Shown one piece after another: positions 13,388 to 26,629 of a DNA stretch of 64,000 nucleotides. The notes beneath the pieces are model-generated. The model did not search any database and was not told the DNA's origin. It was given only the letters and a program-made list of their open reading frames with translations. This stretch comes from Lepisosteus oculatus. Lineage: Eukaryota; Chordata; Actinopteri; Semionotiformes; Lepisosteidae. The first letter of the stretch is position 1, and every line of letters starts with the position of its first letter. Where the stretch lies: positions 13,152,001-13,216,000 of the forward strand of contig NC_090705.1 in assembly GCF_040954835.1 (NCBI RefSeq). Direction: 5' to 3'. The position numbers and the translations under genes were made by a program.

Positions 13388-13641
13388 AATCTGGACAGGA
13401 TGCCAGGCCATAGCAGGGCACATACAGACAAAGACACACACTCACACCAGGGCAAATCTTCCCAGAAACCAAATAACCTACAATATGTCTTTAGCCTGTG
13501 GGTGGAAACCAGAGCACCTGGAGAAAATCCACACAAACATGGGGAAAGCACACAACCTCCACCCAGATAGCATCCCAGGTTTGGAATTAAGCCCTTGGCC
13601 CCATCACTGCAAGGCAGCAGTACTAACCACTGTGCCACCTG
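13388..13641 (-). mobile_element. tRNA-derived fish SINE, minus strand
   Basis: Read on the minus strand it runs from a head near 13640 (ggtggcacagtggttagtac), through a promoter-like region and a gtgtggattttctccagg core, to the tggcatcctgtccag tail near 13395. It is the same family as the copies at 34284 and 50941. Confidence 0.75.
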
Positions 13642-16600
13642 AAAGCTGATACATTACTACTTTATCATTTACGGTAAGGGAGGGTTACATAGGTCTTATT
13701 ACCATATATACTATAGACTGCTATAGACTGTAGCACATTTTGCAATGGTATAGGGGTGAACTTTATTATATGCAAATCTGGTTATTTGCAATGGTTTTCT
13801 ACACCAAACCCTTGTGAATGTTGAGATGGTACCGTATAATTTCTGGACATAATATACATAACATTGGACAGGGAGGCACATACTGTATGTATGTACTGTA
13901 CTCTACTGTGCAGTAGATCTTAGTTGAAATGAAGGTCTGGGAAATAAAAGCAACATTGTGCAATTAAGCACCAATACAGTCTAAATGTCGAAGGTACAGT
14001 AGACATACTGTACAGTAGTATATTTAGAGTATATATATAACTACTCAATGTAACATAAAATTGCTTGTCAATGATCAGTATCTACAGTACAATGATCAGT
14101 ATCTACAGCATAAAAACAAGTGAAATAAGAAGTGTATTTTTTAAATTCTAGCATCACGTTTTTTCACAGTCACCACAGACACTTCTAAAAAACATCTTAT
14201 ACATTATCCCTATATTATAGACATAAGAGTGTTAAACCATTTGAATACAGCTTTTATTACAAAACTTAAACATTATCAAAACTTTAATATACTTGAAAAA
14301 TAAATAACTTGAGAAGCAACATTTCTGGAAGCAAAACACCAGAATGTTACACTCTTGAGTAAGTTACAGTAGAAAATAATCAATTTTTCAATTTTTCACT
14401 TAAATGTCTGAAAGAAATAAGTCTCTGTTAACTCTTCTATCGTCGCATCCTTGTGTAAAAGGAGATGAAGTCACTGATGCTTTGTAGTCAATACTAATAC
14501 AAAAATAACAAAGTTACTCTAAACCTATGTCAATTTTCATAGCCATTTTGCTCACAAAAGCTTTGATCAAATCAAGCATGAGAAACACATGTTCACACAA
14601 ATAGAAGGACTATTATTACTTCTTTAGATATTGATACCCCCACAAGGGAAAAAATGAACTTATGTAATGTCTTGGCCACATGTTACTTTTAATTGCTGAT
14701 AACATACTGTGGGGCATAATTTACAAATTATCTCTATATTGAATTTTCTATATATTTCCCATCTCAGGTTTGCAAGCCTTGGACAAATATTGTGAAAAAA
14801 ATAATTGAATTTGTTGAAAAACAATAAAGAACCAATCAAATGTAGCAGCAAAAATGTATTTTCTGGCAGCGTATCATTCTACAGCTCTCTTTCTTAACAT
14901 GATACATTTACGTGCTTTACGGTCTTCAAAGTGCTCTTTTTCTATCCCCATGGGTACAGTTATTGTGATTGACTATTGCTTGTAATAGAAAGAAACAAAA
15001 AAATAATACTTAAACAGAGCAAGACTTTCAGTGCCTCCATTAAATGCAGGGACAGATAATCCAGTTTCTCATTTCACAATTATATGACCTATAAAAATCC
15101 TGTACCTTCTAACTTAATTGTGCAGTTGTGAACTTATTTTTGGTGTAGCCCCTTATTTTTAGTAATGAAACTATTGAAACTTTGCTAGATTGTTTTCACA
15201 AATAGTCAAATTTTAAATTTTATTCTGTAAGATAATAAGAAAGGACAGAGATGATGATTTTTTTAAGATTCCATTCTAAAATAGCAACTCTGCTGCAAAC
15301 CAAGTATTTCAGTTTTTTTTTAAAACTAGTACTTAAAATACTGTATGTTAAGATTATTTAGGCAATGACTTGTCACAGAAATGGAAAATGTTGATGTCAT
15401 GCAATTGTAGATTGAGAGCATATAGTTTGAGGTAAACAGAGAGCATTGGAATACTAAATCAAAATAAACTGTCAGTTTTGAAATCATTAGAAAGAAGAAT
15501 GCCAGAAAACAAGCAACCATCAGTATGGTGCTGTGTACCAAAGCGTTGAATCCATTCGCTATAAATTACAGGGGGAAGAAGTGTTGTGAACACCTATTAT
15601 TTCTTCATTCTTAATGTTGGACATTATTTTTTCTTTGCCTTGAAAATGAAAAAAATAAAACTCGAAACATATGACAATGTCTTTGTGTTTCTGAAACCTA
15701 AATCAAAGTCAGACTCATCTCTTTTCTACAGCATTATTAATAGCAGGTGTATGTTGAAAATCGAATCCATCTAATAAAGTTAAGACATGAATTATGAGGC
15801 TCTCAGCCCTCTTGTTGGTTTGGTCTCAACGAAAGTAATTCCTTTATAAATGGATTGGGGCCAGAGCAAATAGGATAAGGCTGTTTGCCTGTCACATTTC
15901 AATTTCAGTGTCTGGCCACTTTCCAGTGGCTTTCTGAAGTTTGTTGCTTTCTACAGCAAAACAACAGTTTGAATGGGTCTGGGTTTGGGGGCTGCCACTA
16001 AGTTCTAAGTAATTTTAGAGTTATTGGCAACAGCAGAAGTTTATAAACCAGCCATTGGAAAATTACCAAATATCAAAAAACAAATACCAAAGTAAATGTT
16101 TAGACATCAGCAGAAAAAAAAACTAATAATACAGTAAAGGTAGAATCTGCTGTGAAGCTGGAACTATTTTTCAAAACACAGAATACTGCAGATGATCCAT
16201 TCCATTATGGCTACTTTTGGAGTGTTCTGATTCAGTATTTGTGTGAATGCCAACACTGTATAAATGTAACACTATGATACAGATTTTAAGCATGCACATT
16301 ACTTCATAATATTTGTTTTAAATTATATTCCAGAGGGGAGTTAAAATAAGAGTTGCTTTTGTTGAAAAAGGCTTAACACATGCTCTTAATAAATGCATTG
16401 TATAGATATTAACTTGACCTGTATTGTGGAAATAAACCTTTAAAATCACTGGTACAAGTAGACCTCTGAGCTACAATTAGCCAGTAAAGAAGAGATGTGG
16501 CATAGCTGACATTATGTTCTTTTTTCTTACCAGAGTAAGTGTCTAGTCTCTCATTTCCTAGAGTTTCCAAATGTAAGAAAGTCTTGCAAAGTTGCCACAG

Positions 16601-16812
16601 CAATACAATATTGAACTTCATCTGATAGTCCTAGAATTAATTAATATGTCATATCATAGAATGTTACTTTCTTATTCTATTTCTTTCAAATGCCTTCCTG
16701 AATTCCAGCTTTTTAATTTTTAAACATAATAGTTTAACCATTTAAATTGATTTTTATATGATCTACTTTAAGAAAGCTTCCATTGCTGCTAACTGACTGG
16801 CATACTGTTTTA
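13642..16812. other. Intergenic DNA with minor tandem repeats; two higher-complexity patches
   Basis: The segment 13700-14110 is rich in short tactgta/tacagta motifs. It includes a perfect-but-one tandem of 21 nt (14069-14089 and 14090-14110). Patches at about 14870-15000 and 15800-16020 are more complex and could be conserved noncoding DNA, but only a comparison would show it. No gene recognised. Confidence 0.4.
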
Positions 16813-17039
16813 CTAATAAGAATTACAGTAGTGCAAGTAGGTAGCTGCGTCAGCATGCGTGGGCTGCAAAAGAACAAGTAAAGGTTTATTCTATGCTGAA
16901 AAGAGAAGAAAAGATACACAACAAATCAGCTGTGGATCATTTTCGGTCACCATAAGAAGACTCCACAACCAAAACTTTTTTATTTTCTTCTCTTTTCAGC
17001 ATGACATAAACCTTTTACTTGTTCCTAATAAGAATTACA
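16813..17039 (+). mobile_element. Fold-back retroposon, copy 2, with 15-nt target duplication
   Basis: Same architecture as the copy at 5119. There is a head with gctgcgtcagcatgcgtggg (about 16843-16862) and a left arm from about 16871 (gaacaagtaaaggtttattc). After a diverged centre comes a right arm (ttctcttttcagcatgacat) ending cttttacttgttc. The flanks are ctaataagaattaca at 16813-16827 and 17025-17039, a perfect 15-nt duplication. The arms have diverged more than in copy 1. No coding capacity. Confidence 0.75.
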
Positions 17040-17239
17040 TTCAGGAGACTGCTTGGTTTGGTGATATCTTGGCTGGCCAGTCGGTTCAATGATTGCATGG
17101 TGTTGACACGACACCACCCATTAGGCAAGTCTATGCAAGGAAATGCAAGTTAAATCCTAATCCAAAGGTGTGTTATAGATGTAGGACCTTTTTAATGAGG
17201 TTATTTCCCTCTTTTTGACCTCATCTTTTGTTTAGTGAA

Positions 17240-17420
17240 CTGTTGAAGCAGAATAAGTATTACACACCACCCGAGCAGGTGTTGCACTTTAGTAGTGGGT
17301 GAATCCTGTCTCCTCCTGAATGTAAAGAATATTGAGATCCTCCTGTATGAAACACTTAGCACAAAATGCATAAATCAACAAATCAGTTATAATTCTGCAC
17401 ACTTTTAACCTTTTACCTGA
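17240..17420 (+). mobile_element. Probable L2/SINE-derived 3' tail fragment
   Basis: A caccacccgagcaggtgttg block, then a gtctcctcctgaatgtaaag block and a gagatcctcctgtatgaaac block resemble the common fish repeat tail that ends in 'gtaaagcgctttgag...'. Boundaries uncertain. Confidence 0.4.
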
Positions 17421-19147
17421 TTGCGGTAGAAGACTATTTTACACCCATAAACCAGTTTTAGAAAATGGGCTAATTTGGTGGTGTGTAGGCTTATATACAG
17501 AGCAAGTCTCACATGTATTTGCAGTTTGTAAATTTATTGTAAATGCTCCTGACACAGATTTTTTAAATGTGTATAGTTATGGAAATAATAACAATATTCT
17601 GCATTATTTTATACAACATGTTTTGTCCACACACCAGCTTCTTCCAAGATGCCTCACTGACTGTTTAATACAGATAGCAGAACAGGGAGAGTGATCAGGA
17701 AGGAAGGAGAGCTCAGCAGTGTAGGAGGGAGAATTCAAAGCATAAATCCAGGATTTGCAGCACTGTAAAGAGATATTGTGGATCAGGCTCCAATCTGAGG
17801 CTAATAATGAGATAGAAATTTAGTCACAGTCCAAGGTATTTAAAGTTTAAGGGTGCATAAGTTAAAAAATATAAACAAAATGTGAATTTAAAAGCAGCAA
17901 CAATGACTAGTATTAACAATAAACCAGATATAGGCAGAAAATAAAACGGTGTTCTGTAAACCAATAAAGTCGTGAAATTATTTACTGTTATTTTTCTATC
18001 ATCTATCATTGTTATTATTAACAGTAAGACAAAATCTTAAAATCTAAAAGGAGTTTATGGATACATGTACATATTTAAAAAACGCAGATATTTCTCACCC
18101 AGTTTTTAAGTTCAATCTGGCTGTTTTTTATCCATGTTTTATTGATTATCTTAATCTTGTTTTAACTTTGCTGATAATTGCATAAGGAAACTCAGTGCTG
18201 ACGAATCTCTGCAGCAAGATGACCTTGTTCCCTGGCACTAGATCAATTGATAAAAGCGCTGCTAGATTTTCTATATTATTTTACAAAAATGTAGGGAGCC
18301 TTTTTAGCAATATTACAATGGTGCATACATAAGAAACAGATGTATTTATAGAGCAAATAACCAAATCTGACAAAGCACAGGCCAAGCAATAAACTGTCAC
18401 AAAAAGTATGTTTCAACTGCATTATAGGATATAGAACTAGGTCTGTTATCAATGTCTACTTAGTATTTATCTTATATATTTATATAAGATATATACTGTA
18501 CAACATTTTTATCTTATATATTTATAGACTATATATAGCCACATAGTATATATTATACAGTTATTTGGACCTCATGTTAAACAGAAATATACAATCTTTG
18601 AATTATATGGCATGAAGTTCTAACTCCTCATCATATACTATAAGATTGTTTCCTCTAATGTCCATCTAACAAAGTGTTCTCTACAGAATACAATCTAATA
18701 CTTTTATCTGTCATTACCCCCCATTTGATGTTAATATTATGTTACTCTTCAATTCTTACAGTATATTGAAATGCCTTGATTCTGAATGAAAGGAGTAGAT
18801 ATACAGTATAGTTTTACTACACACAAGACATTGTCTAAAATGGGTAATGGTTTGTTCATTATCTAATGGCTTTTGTATAAACAAATCTTTTTTGAAAGAA
18901 CATGCAAGTTTATATAAACATAAGCTCTTATGTTCTCAGCTTAATATTTTAACCATTCATGCTGTGTTTTGTCACGATGAATCTCCTTATGCTTTTCCGG
19001 GCTTTGCTATACATTTAGAGGCTGTACAGCACATTTTAGCAATTGATTTTGACATTTTATCAGCAAGGGAAATCCAGTATTGCTTAAGCAAAAACATGAA
19101 ATTTCACAATAGCAGTATATTATACTTAAAGTTTATTTCATATCTAT
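17421..19147. other. AT-rich intergenic DNA
   Basis: No gene recognised. Between 18466 and 18560 there are several short self-complementary TA-rich runs (for example cttatatatttatataag). Confidence 0.5.
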
Positions 19148-19332
19148 AGGAAGGGATTTTCCTAAAAACATCATTATTTAGTTATTAAACATTGTATTTA
19201 GTAGGGAAAGAGTGATGTTTTTAGGAAAATCCCTTCCTAATAATAATAATTATAATAATAATAATTATTATTATTATTATTATTAGGAAGGGATTTTCCT
19301 AAAAACATCACTCTTTCCCTACTAAATACAAT
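19148..19332. repeat. Large near-palindrome around a TAA microsatellite, with a third repeat copy
   Basis: Arms 19191-19238 and 19285-19332 are exact reverse complements (48 nt). They are joined by a TAA/TTA-type microsatellite (about 19239-19284) that is itself largely self-complementary. A further copy of the outer 26 nt (aggaagggattttcctaaaa and following) lies at 19148-19173. It pairs with 19213-19238, so 19148-19238 alone is already a hairpin with terminal inverted repeats. Either a small MITE that was copied in inverse orientation or a template-switch product. Confidence 0.8.
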
Positions 19333-20379
19333 GGACGTAGCTAGCTGTCCCTTAAGTATAGGATGATTGGAAGAAATGGAAGTACTCCTTCAGTCCAAAT
19401 TCTCTTTGTGTTATTGTAATCATTCATATTTTAAAAAAAACACTACACAAATCTAACAAAACTGTAACTTTATGCCAAGTAGTTGTGATGCCTTTTTATT
19501 TCAGTAGCTTGTCAGAATATAAGAGAAGGGTTTAACAAATATCAGCCTTGTCAAATTCTATATTTTACAACATATTTTATAACTAGTGCATAGAAATATT
19601 TAATAAGATACCTTATACGTTTTCTTATGCTGCTTCTATTTAAACATACAGAAAAAAGCACATTGACAAATACTGGTCTTTGATTAACACTTTAGATTTT
19701 ACCTTTGTTCCTAACAGTATTACATACAATACTTTTTTGCTTGTAATGAACAAATTAGGCAGATAGTTCCAACATGCATTATACTAAAGTACTGTTGATA
19801 ACTTACCTTTCTCCTGTTCAAGCATCATTATTCTGTGGTATCTGTTGGAAAGTTTTAGTGTAAAGAGTGCAGAAACATGATACTTTTTACAGAAATGGTT
19901 CTGACTTGAAATAAAAAACAGTATAGACTAACCAGATTGTATAGCTTTTTGTAAGCATATCACTTGATATTAAAAACTTGCACAGCAGACTTCTCTCACT
20001 TCAAAGCTTATTATGCATTTTGTACAGGAAAAACAAGCATAGAATTTGATTGTCCATTTAAATATCAACACTGTGCCTTGGAATTTCCTGTATGTTCTTT
20101 TAACTATTTACATGTTTCAGATCATCTCTTTGTATTATGTCAGAGCTCAACCATTGCAATATGGCAAACAGTAAGGCTAGTGAACTGCAAAAAATACACA
20201 TGGCAACACGCCCTACTGTTAATGATATGACAGTACCACAGGTGAGTAAGTCAGCTTTCTGTAAATCGCTTTTTATGTAATTTTGCCCTGTTTCAATACA
20301 AAGTCACCAAGCTTGACCCTTCCTGAAAGACATCTCACTCTACATTTCAGAATAGCACAAATACATATAAAGACTGGCA
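19333..20379. other. Intergenic DNA, nothing recognised
   Basis: AT-rich. The frame at 19964-20230 has no recognisable protein. Confidence 0.5.
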
Positions 20380-22400
20380 TTACAGGTCCCCAAAGCTGCG
20401 GCGTGAATGACAGGTAATCAAGAGGCAAATTTATACATCTGATTGATCTGCAAGCTTCACGCCTAGAATGGCTGTCACTGCAGGCTGGGAGTGGATGTGT
20501 GCAGGTCAGGCAGACTGCGGAACTGCTGGGTTTAGCAGTTGCTTTCTCTGTAATCGCCTGTAATTTTCACTGGTAATGGTGCTTGGTGATGAGAGTACTT
20601 CTCACGGCATAATTGTAAAAAAAAATAGAAAAAAGAAATCGAGTAATAAAAAAATCACAAGGCAGCATCTACCTTTGAAAGCTCTTCAGTTTCAAAATGA
20701 CATTTTGGCTTTGTCTTGAAAAATTATTATGGATTCAGATCATGCAAGTCTAGCTGAAAAGGTGAAGGCAGGGTAATTTCAATTTATGAATTATTCAATC
20801 TCCGCCTGATTTTTTTCTGACAGTTGCCTCAGCAGCTCCCTCCATTACGCTTGTCATTTTTATTCCTTCAATTGCAATCTTCTTTCGAGTTATAATGCTT
20901 GTCCCTTAGGGCTGCAGCTCACAAGCCCAAGTATTTCAAATTGGCAAGAACCTAAATGTGCTGCTGCCACATATCACAAGCTTCACAGGCCAGCATTCTC
21001 TTTTAAAAGAGAAAAAAATAACAAAAAGACACATGAGAGGTAGTCTGCATGTCTCAAAGTTGAAACCTAGAAACAGGAGGAGGAGAGAAGCGATGCTCTT
21101 GCCATAATCCAGGAGATGAAACTGGATGCTTTGTATTGCTCCCTTTGTTGTGTGTGCTCCCATCCTAGCTGCATAGCATCACGCAGAAAGAAGTGTTAAG
21201 CCGAGCAGATAGACATAGTACCCTGGTTTCCAGCGACGGCAGATAAGAACTGTATTACAGACAGGCTAATCCACAATAAAAATGCAGTTACAGCAAGTGT
21301 GATTGATAGCTGTTAAAAAAAGGCAGTTGGATAACCAAGAGGTCCTTTATTATCCCAGGCTTCAGTGTGACAGGAGCTTGCAATCCCCAGGACTCTCCAC
21401 ACGATGGCTGGTGTGGAGTCTCTGCCAGTCGAATGCTTCCCTGCATCCAGATGACTGGGATTGATTTAGGTCAGCAAGTCTGGGCTTTAAATCGAGCTTG
21501 GTGCTAATTCGCAAGCGTTAAAACTATGTCAGGTCAGTAGAAACCCCTGTACTTTCTGTGACCCAAAAAACTGAGATAACACTACATTGGGAGAGGGAGC
21601 TCTGAGGCCTGTATAAGACAGCACCTGGAGAGCAAAAAGATCTTTTGTCTCTGCACACACAGGTACAGTGTGTGTAACCATGGCGCAAGAACATATTAAT
21701 GGTAGAGTGCCCTCCCTTTAAGGCAATATGGGCTCTCCAAATGCTGTGCCTTTGAAAACATGCTGGCTCTGCCGGATTCTTTTTAAAGCCATCATGTACA
21801 TCCAAGTTGCTTTCTGATTGTCATTTTTCTCGCAAAAGTAATTTTCCTTACAGGAGGGTGACGACAGGAACAAGGAAAATGCAGAAAAAGAAATACAAAT
21901 TAAAAAGAAAACAATAATAAAAAAATCCTCTTGCAGCTGTGCCTTCTTCTCAGCGTCTGCTTTGCCGCACTGCGACTGGAAAACTGTAGCAGTCAGAGCT
22001 CTGCCAGTTGCAATACTGTAGAAAGCAGCAGCTTCGTGACACAGCAATCAGCTGACACGCAGTGTTATCATTCAATGTCCTCCGCAGACTGAGGGCGAGT
22101 TGTCTGAGGCTGCAAGAGAGACTTGACCTTCCAGCCAGTGGAAACGCCTTGTTTTGTCATTATGCTGACCATGGCTATAAGCAGAGATTCATTTCCAGAA
22201 AGAAAAAAAAATCAGCAAGTCATCTGACCTGCTCTCCCCATACCTCCCCATACAGCTCCTCTAACAGAAAAGAACCTCTAAGTTTCTTCCTCCCTTGTGA
22301 GCGAATGAACGATGAGCAGTCAGTCCCTGTCGTGTCGCTTCTTCTGCTTTTTGCAAAAAAAGTCACGCCCCATCATCAGTGGCTGAGTTAATTCTTCATC
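20380..22400. promoter_or_regulatory. Candidate conserved noncoding / enhancer region
   Basis: High-complexity, transposon-free sequence with balanced composition. It contains homeobox-type ATTA/TAAT cores, CAGCTG/CAGTTG-like E-boxes and runs such as gtgaatgacaggtaatcaag. It stands out from the AT-rich, repeat-laden surroundings and lies about 17-19 kb upstream of SOX4, where long-range SoxC enhancers are known in vertebrates. The call rests on composition and position only; no conservation was measured. Confidence 0.3.
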
Positions 22401-23789
22401 ACTGTGTAATCCTTACCTGAGGCTCCATTGCTCTGGTGGGAGAATCTACCTTGTCTTTGGAACTAGAAGAAGGTAGCTTCCCTAAAAAAAAAGTTCACCC
22501 TTTTATTATAGCAAGGCTTCCTCTTTTAAAGCAGTAGTGTATTAATTTTCTTAAGAGGAACCAAATGAGTTGCTATGGTGATATGTATATAGAGAATACA
22601 ATGCTCAAATTATTGGTGTGTTTGGATGAAATCCATTTGAGAACCAAAAGTATGATAAGGAACAAGGCCAAAAGGAAATACCTGAATGGAACAAAATTTG
22701 GGTTGGCTTTATCACAAGCCATTCATAAAGCAGAACCTTCTTTCTCCTATAAACGTGCAAAACGTGCTCACCAAACATTAATGCAACTTTAAGGCGCTTT
22801 TCATGCTCAATTTAAAATCATTACCTTCAAATGCTGTTTCTTAAAGTCATTCTAAATTCTAGGTGTCACATATGTTTAATAATATTTTAATTGTGATTAC
22901 TTCTGTTGTGCACATTAAAAATTAACCTTTTGCAGTTTTTCACATAATAAAATGCACAGCTGTACAATTGACCCATCTCTAATATCCTGTTACATAGACT
23001 AATTGAGTTTTCTCTGATAGTCTCCACAAACTAGTGCATAGCACCATGTTGGAGGCTTAAACCAGCAAGCAGGTAATTTTCCACTGCATTATATATATGT
23101 AATATAACTGTATATTAAATGTATATGTATACTTTACTGTATTTGAGGTATGATTTAAGATTATTTTGAAATTATCTTTTTAAAATACATAAATGAAAAG
23201 TATAACTGTGATAGACAATTACCTTGACACAAGGTCATTACTGAGTACTCCCTTGTGTCAGGTTTAAATACATTCATTAATATGCCATATGTTTCCTTAA
23301 TTGACCTGAACTGTGTTAGTTGCCATGCCAGCACCAATTGTTTTATGGTGTTATTAACAGTGCAAATGCCACCCTCCATAAGGCTTAGTTTGATGTGGGG
23401 CATTATGTTCTCTGAAGCCAAGTAAGGAGAACAACATTTTTCTATGAAGGTATTAGTGATTGCACTGTTATGTCCTATGGGTATAGATTTAGAAATATAA
23501 AATGGTGGTTAAATATTAAGATGGGCCCCAAATGTACTGAGGATTTAAAAACCATATGAATCCAAGAAGATATTGGTAGGCTCTGGGAGAGAAACTGTAA
23601 AACCATAACAGTGGAACAGTGCTTAAGGGATATTAAAAGTTCAGCGCAGGGGTGGTTACACTTTTTATTAGAGACATTTAAAGGGAAGGGGAAACTCCAG
23701 TCTTTAAGTCTTTAAGTCGTGCCGGATTTACGGGTTCTTTTCAATAAGCAACTTATTAAAACCTAAAACACAGATAATTTGCAGGTAGC
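22401..23789. other. Intergenic DNA, nothing recognised
   Basis: No family recognised. The frame at 22565-22792 is basic but matches nothing I know. The segment 23520-23789 may be the decayed 5' continuation of the LINE that follows. Confidence 0.45.
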
Positions 23790-24355
23790 AAAAATATAAA
23801 CTATATTACAAGATAGAAAATACTGAGCTTGAAGAAGCAACTTACAAAAAAAGACTTTGTGACTTTTCATGTTCTATACAATGTTGAGATGCAAAATGTT
23901 CAACTGAATCTTAGGATATACAGTGAATGGTGTAGAATTTATATCAAGGGATGTAATGTTAAAATTTGTAGAATGCAATAGAAAGAACACATTTAATTAC
24001 TGATATTGTTGCTCTGGAAATAAGTCCCAAGTGTAATCAGAAACACTTCCAGGTTCAATGGAATGTCCTACTCTGCTACTAAAACTACTGAACCTTTTTA
24101 GTCTTCAACAGAGATGTTTATGAGACTTGGTTTAAATATTTAAAATTGTCAAAGGATTTTGGATGTAAGGACACAAGTGGAAACTAAGGCTTTTTAAAAT
24201 TTAGAACTGAAGCCATGTTTACCCAAAGGGTTGTGAGACAACAAAAGCCCATACCATTAATTATTTCAAGAAAGGATGAAAAGCTTGGATCCATTAGCTA
24301 TGCTACCACCAACCTAACAAGCTAAATGGGCCAAATGTTTGGTATGTTCTAATTA
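23790..24355 (+). mobile_element. CR1/L2-type LINE 3' half, relic
   Basis: Coding remains in order: gctgagcttgaagaagcaac, then a tcaagggatgtaatgttaaaa (K-S-R-E-V-M-L-K-like) block, then gatattgttgctctgg. The C-terminal blocks DTSGN (about 24170), RVV (24229) and LGSISYA (24285) follow, with a 3' end near ctaaatgggccaaatg...atgttcta. This matches the thumb/C-terminal region of CR1-like reverse transcriptases. Multiple frameshifts and stops. Confidence 0.65.
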
Positions 24356-24464
24356 AATAAATTTACACCAAAACATTAAATCAATACTCAAAATCTCTGT
24401 ATTTTTCTAAAAACACATGCATTAATAAAATAAGTTTATTTTGATGATTGGTACTTTCAGACTT

Positions 24465-24565
24465 TCATCCAGGGTGTGCCCTGCTGTGTGCCTGTTGCTT
24501 GCCAAGACAGGCTTCAGCTCTGGAAAAAGTGGTTAGAAAATTGATCGATGAGTAGATGGATGGTA
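24465..24565 (+). mobile_element. tRNA-derived fish SINE, 3' tail only
   Basis: The tail portion only (catccagggtgtgccctgc ... gttagaaaattgatcgatg ... agatggatgg) is the same as the 3' part of the copy at 50941-51300. The head is absent. Confidence 0.65.
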
Positions 24566-25869
24566 TATTTAGCCTAGGAATAGGGGCACCCTTTGACATT
24601 AGGAACCAGCATTTTTAAAAATGAGTCAGATATAACTCTTCTTCCTTGTTTTGTAAGGAAAGCAGAACTTAAGATAAAAGAAGACCCCGCTCCCCAAGAT
24701 GTATTTCCTGATGTTAATTTGATGGATGTACAGTAACTGCCACTGTTATATGCTTTATAGCCTGTTATTGTAGTTCTTTTAAAACAAAATGTATCTTATT
24801 TTTAGAAAATGTTATAAATGTTAAGTCCAAAGTTGTGAAATATTTATTTAATATATTTCTTTTTTTTTTCACGTATTTCACTCCCTGTTGTTTTAAACAT
24901 TACTTAACTGTTCCTCTGTGCTTCAGATCCTAATAGTTTTACAAACATTATGAACACCTGGAAATACAAGAGTTAAAAGAATAAGACCCTTGATACTGAA
25001 ATATCATTTGATATGGTTTTGAAAAGGTGGACTGCTTAAGGATGGCCATAAGTCCAAGTCAGGTGTAAATCCAATACCCTTGTTTTTTACTTATAAATAA
25101 AACTAAGCTGGAACTTGAGGCCAAAAATAAAGGCCTTACACTTTTTCCACAGCTGATGTACAACAGTTTGATCACTTTACAGTGTTCAAATTAAACCTTG
25201 TGATTTAACTAAGTTTAAAATGGAAATATTTTAAGTATATTGAGACCAGTTGACCAGAGACAGTTATTTCTAGGGAGATTTATGAAGGCAGACAACATTC
25301 TGCACACCCAACAGGGGTCAGATGTGAATCGGTGTACTTAGAAATGAGGCAGGTGCAGACAGCAGTAGAGGCCCCGTGCGATTCAATGAGTGGCAGCTGG
25401 AGAGAAGCCATCCATTCTAGTTTCTACAGGAAAGAAAACCTTAAACTCTCAAGAGAAAATGCATTGATACTGTTTTTTCACCTCATTGCTTAGAAATCCT
25501 ATTGTTTCTTAAATGATGTGCAGTCAGAACTTATTGTCCAACAAAATCCAGATTTGCCCATATACAGATAGAGATTTATAAATAAACAGAAAAAATGAGA
25601 CTTCCTATTTTTGCTTCTTTCAAAACTAAAGGGATCTTAAAATATTACCCAGGTATTGCTTCAGATTGGGCTTTTGTGACAATGCGAACGATCCTGAACA
25701 CTTATCTCTGTCTTTAAGCAAATTAATTGCCTTGCTTTTAGATGTAGTATACTGTATGTTTACTTTTACATTAGACTATAGAATATAAAAATTACTGTGA
25801 ACAAGAAAAAGGCATTTGCCCCATCTTGATCTTTTTTTTGCTAGTAAATAATTGGTCAAAGGAACTTAC
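24566..25869. other. Intergenic DNA; one higher-complexity patch at about 25240-25440
   Basis: No gene. The segment 25240-25440 is less AT-rich and of high complexity; it could be conserved noncoding DNA or an old unrecognised repeat. Confidence 0.4.
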
Positions 25870-26060
25870 TCAGCATTATCACCTTCAACAACATGGCTAG
25901 GTAGCTTATTCAATACTGTCACAGACCTGTGTGAAAAACTTGACCTTGCTGGGTTATAAATGTACTTCCACTTGTGTGCTCTGGGCTATGTTTCACTGCT
26001 GATTTAAGGATTTAAAATATTTAAATAAAGGTCCCTCTTAGTTGTCTCTTTTTAAAACTA
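25870..26060 (-). mobile_element. CR1/L2-type LINE 3'-end fragment, minus strand
   Basis: The plus strand shows caacaacatggctaggtagc, the acttgtgtgctctgggctat block and a tttaaaatatttaaataaag block. These are the reverse complement of the C-terminal LINE region seen on the plus strand at 23790-24355. Confidence 0.6.
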
Positions 26061-26629
26061 AAAACATTAGTTTATTTTAGTTATTTTCCTCTATTATTAT
26101 GTTTTCAGTAGTTTAATCAAACCCCAACTAAGATGGAAAAGAGTCATGATTCGAATTAAATAGATTAACTGGGTAACTTGCCTGGGTAAGGCAAGTAAAA
26201 ACAGAGCTAAACTCTAAATTCTGCAATTACAGGCTCAAAGAGATTTTAGAAACTGCTCTGCAGCATAGCTCTTATTTTACTTCTTTTGAATATATACAAA
26301 TTCTTCAGTATAGTGCACTATACTGAGTAATTATAGTGAGGACAGCAGAACCAGGGTCTTAGTCACTTTTGTTGGCGTAGGTTCAAATTTGATGCTATGA
26401 CAGCTCTAAATGTTAGTATAGCAGTGCAGGTCTCTGCCTTCACAGGAAAAGTAGGTTTGATTCTACAATGGGACAATGTTTTCTTTAAAAGATCCTCTAT
26501 AGACTACTAGTGAGAGACCCTGCCTGTCATGTGGGAGACCAGGGATTGAGAGATTGTTTTTTTATTAGCCTGGCTAATTCAGTTAGTAGAGCATGAGAAT
26601 CTCTACTTCTAATTAATCTTAGAATGTTG

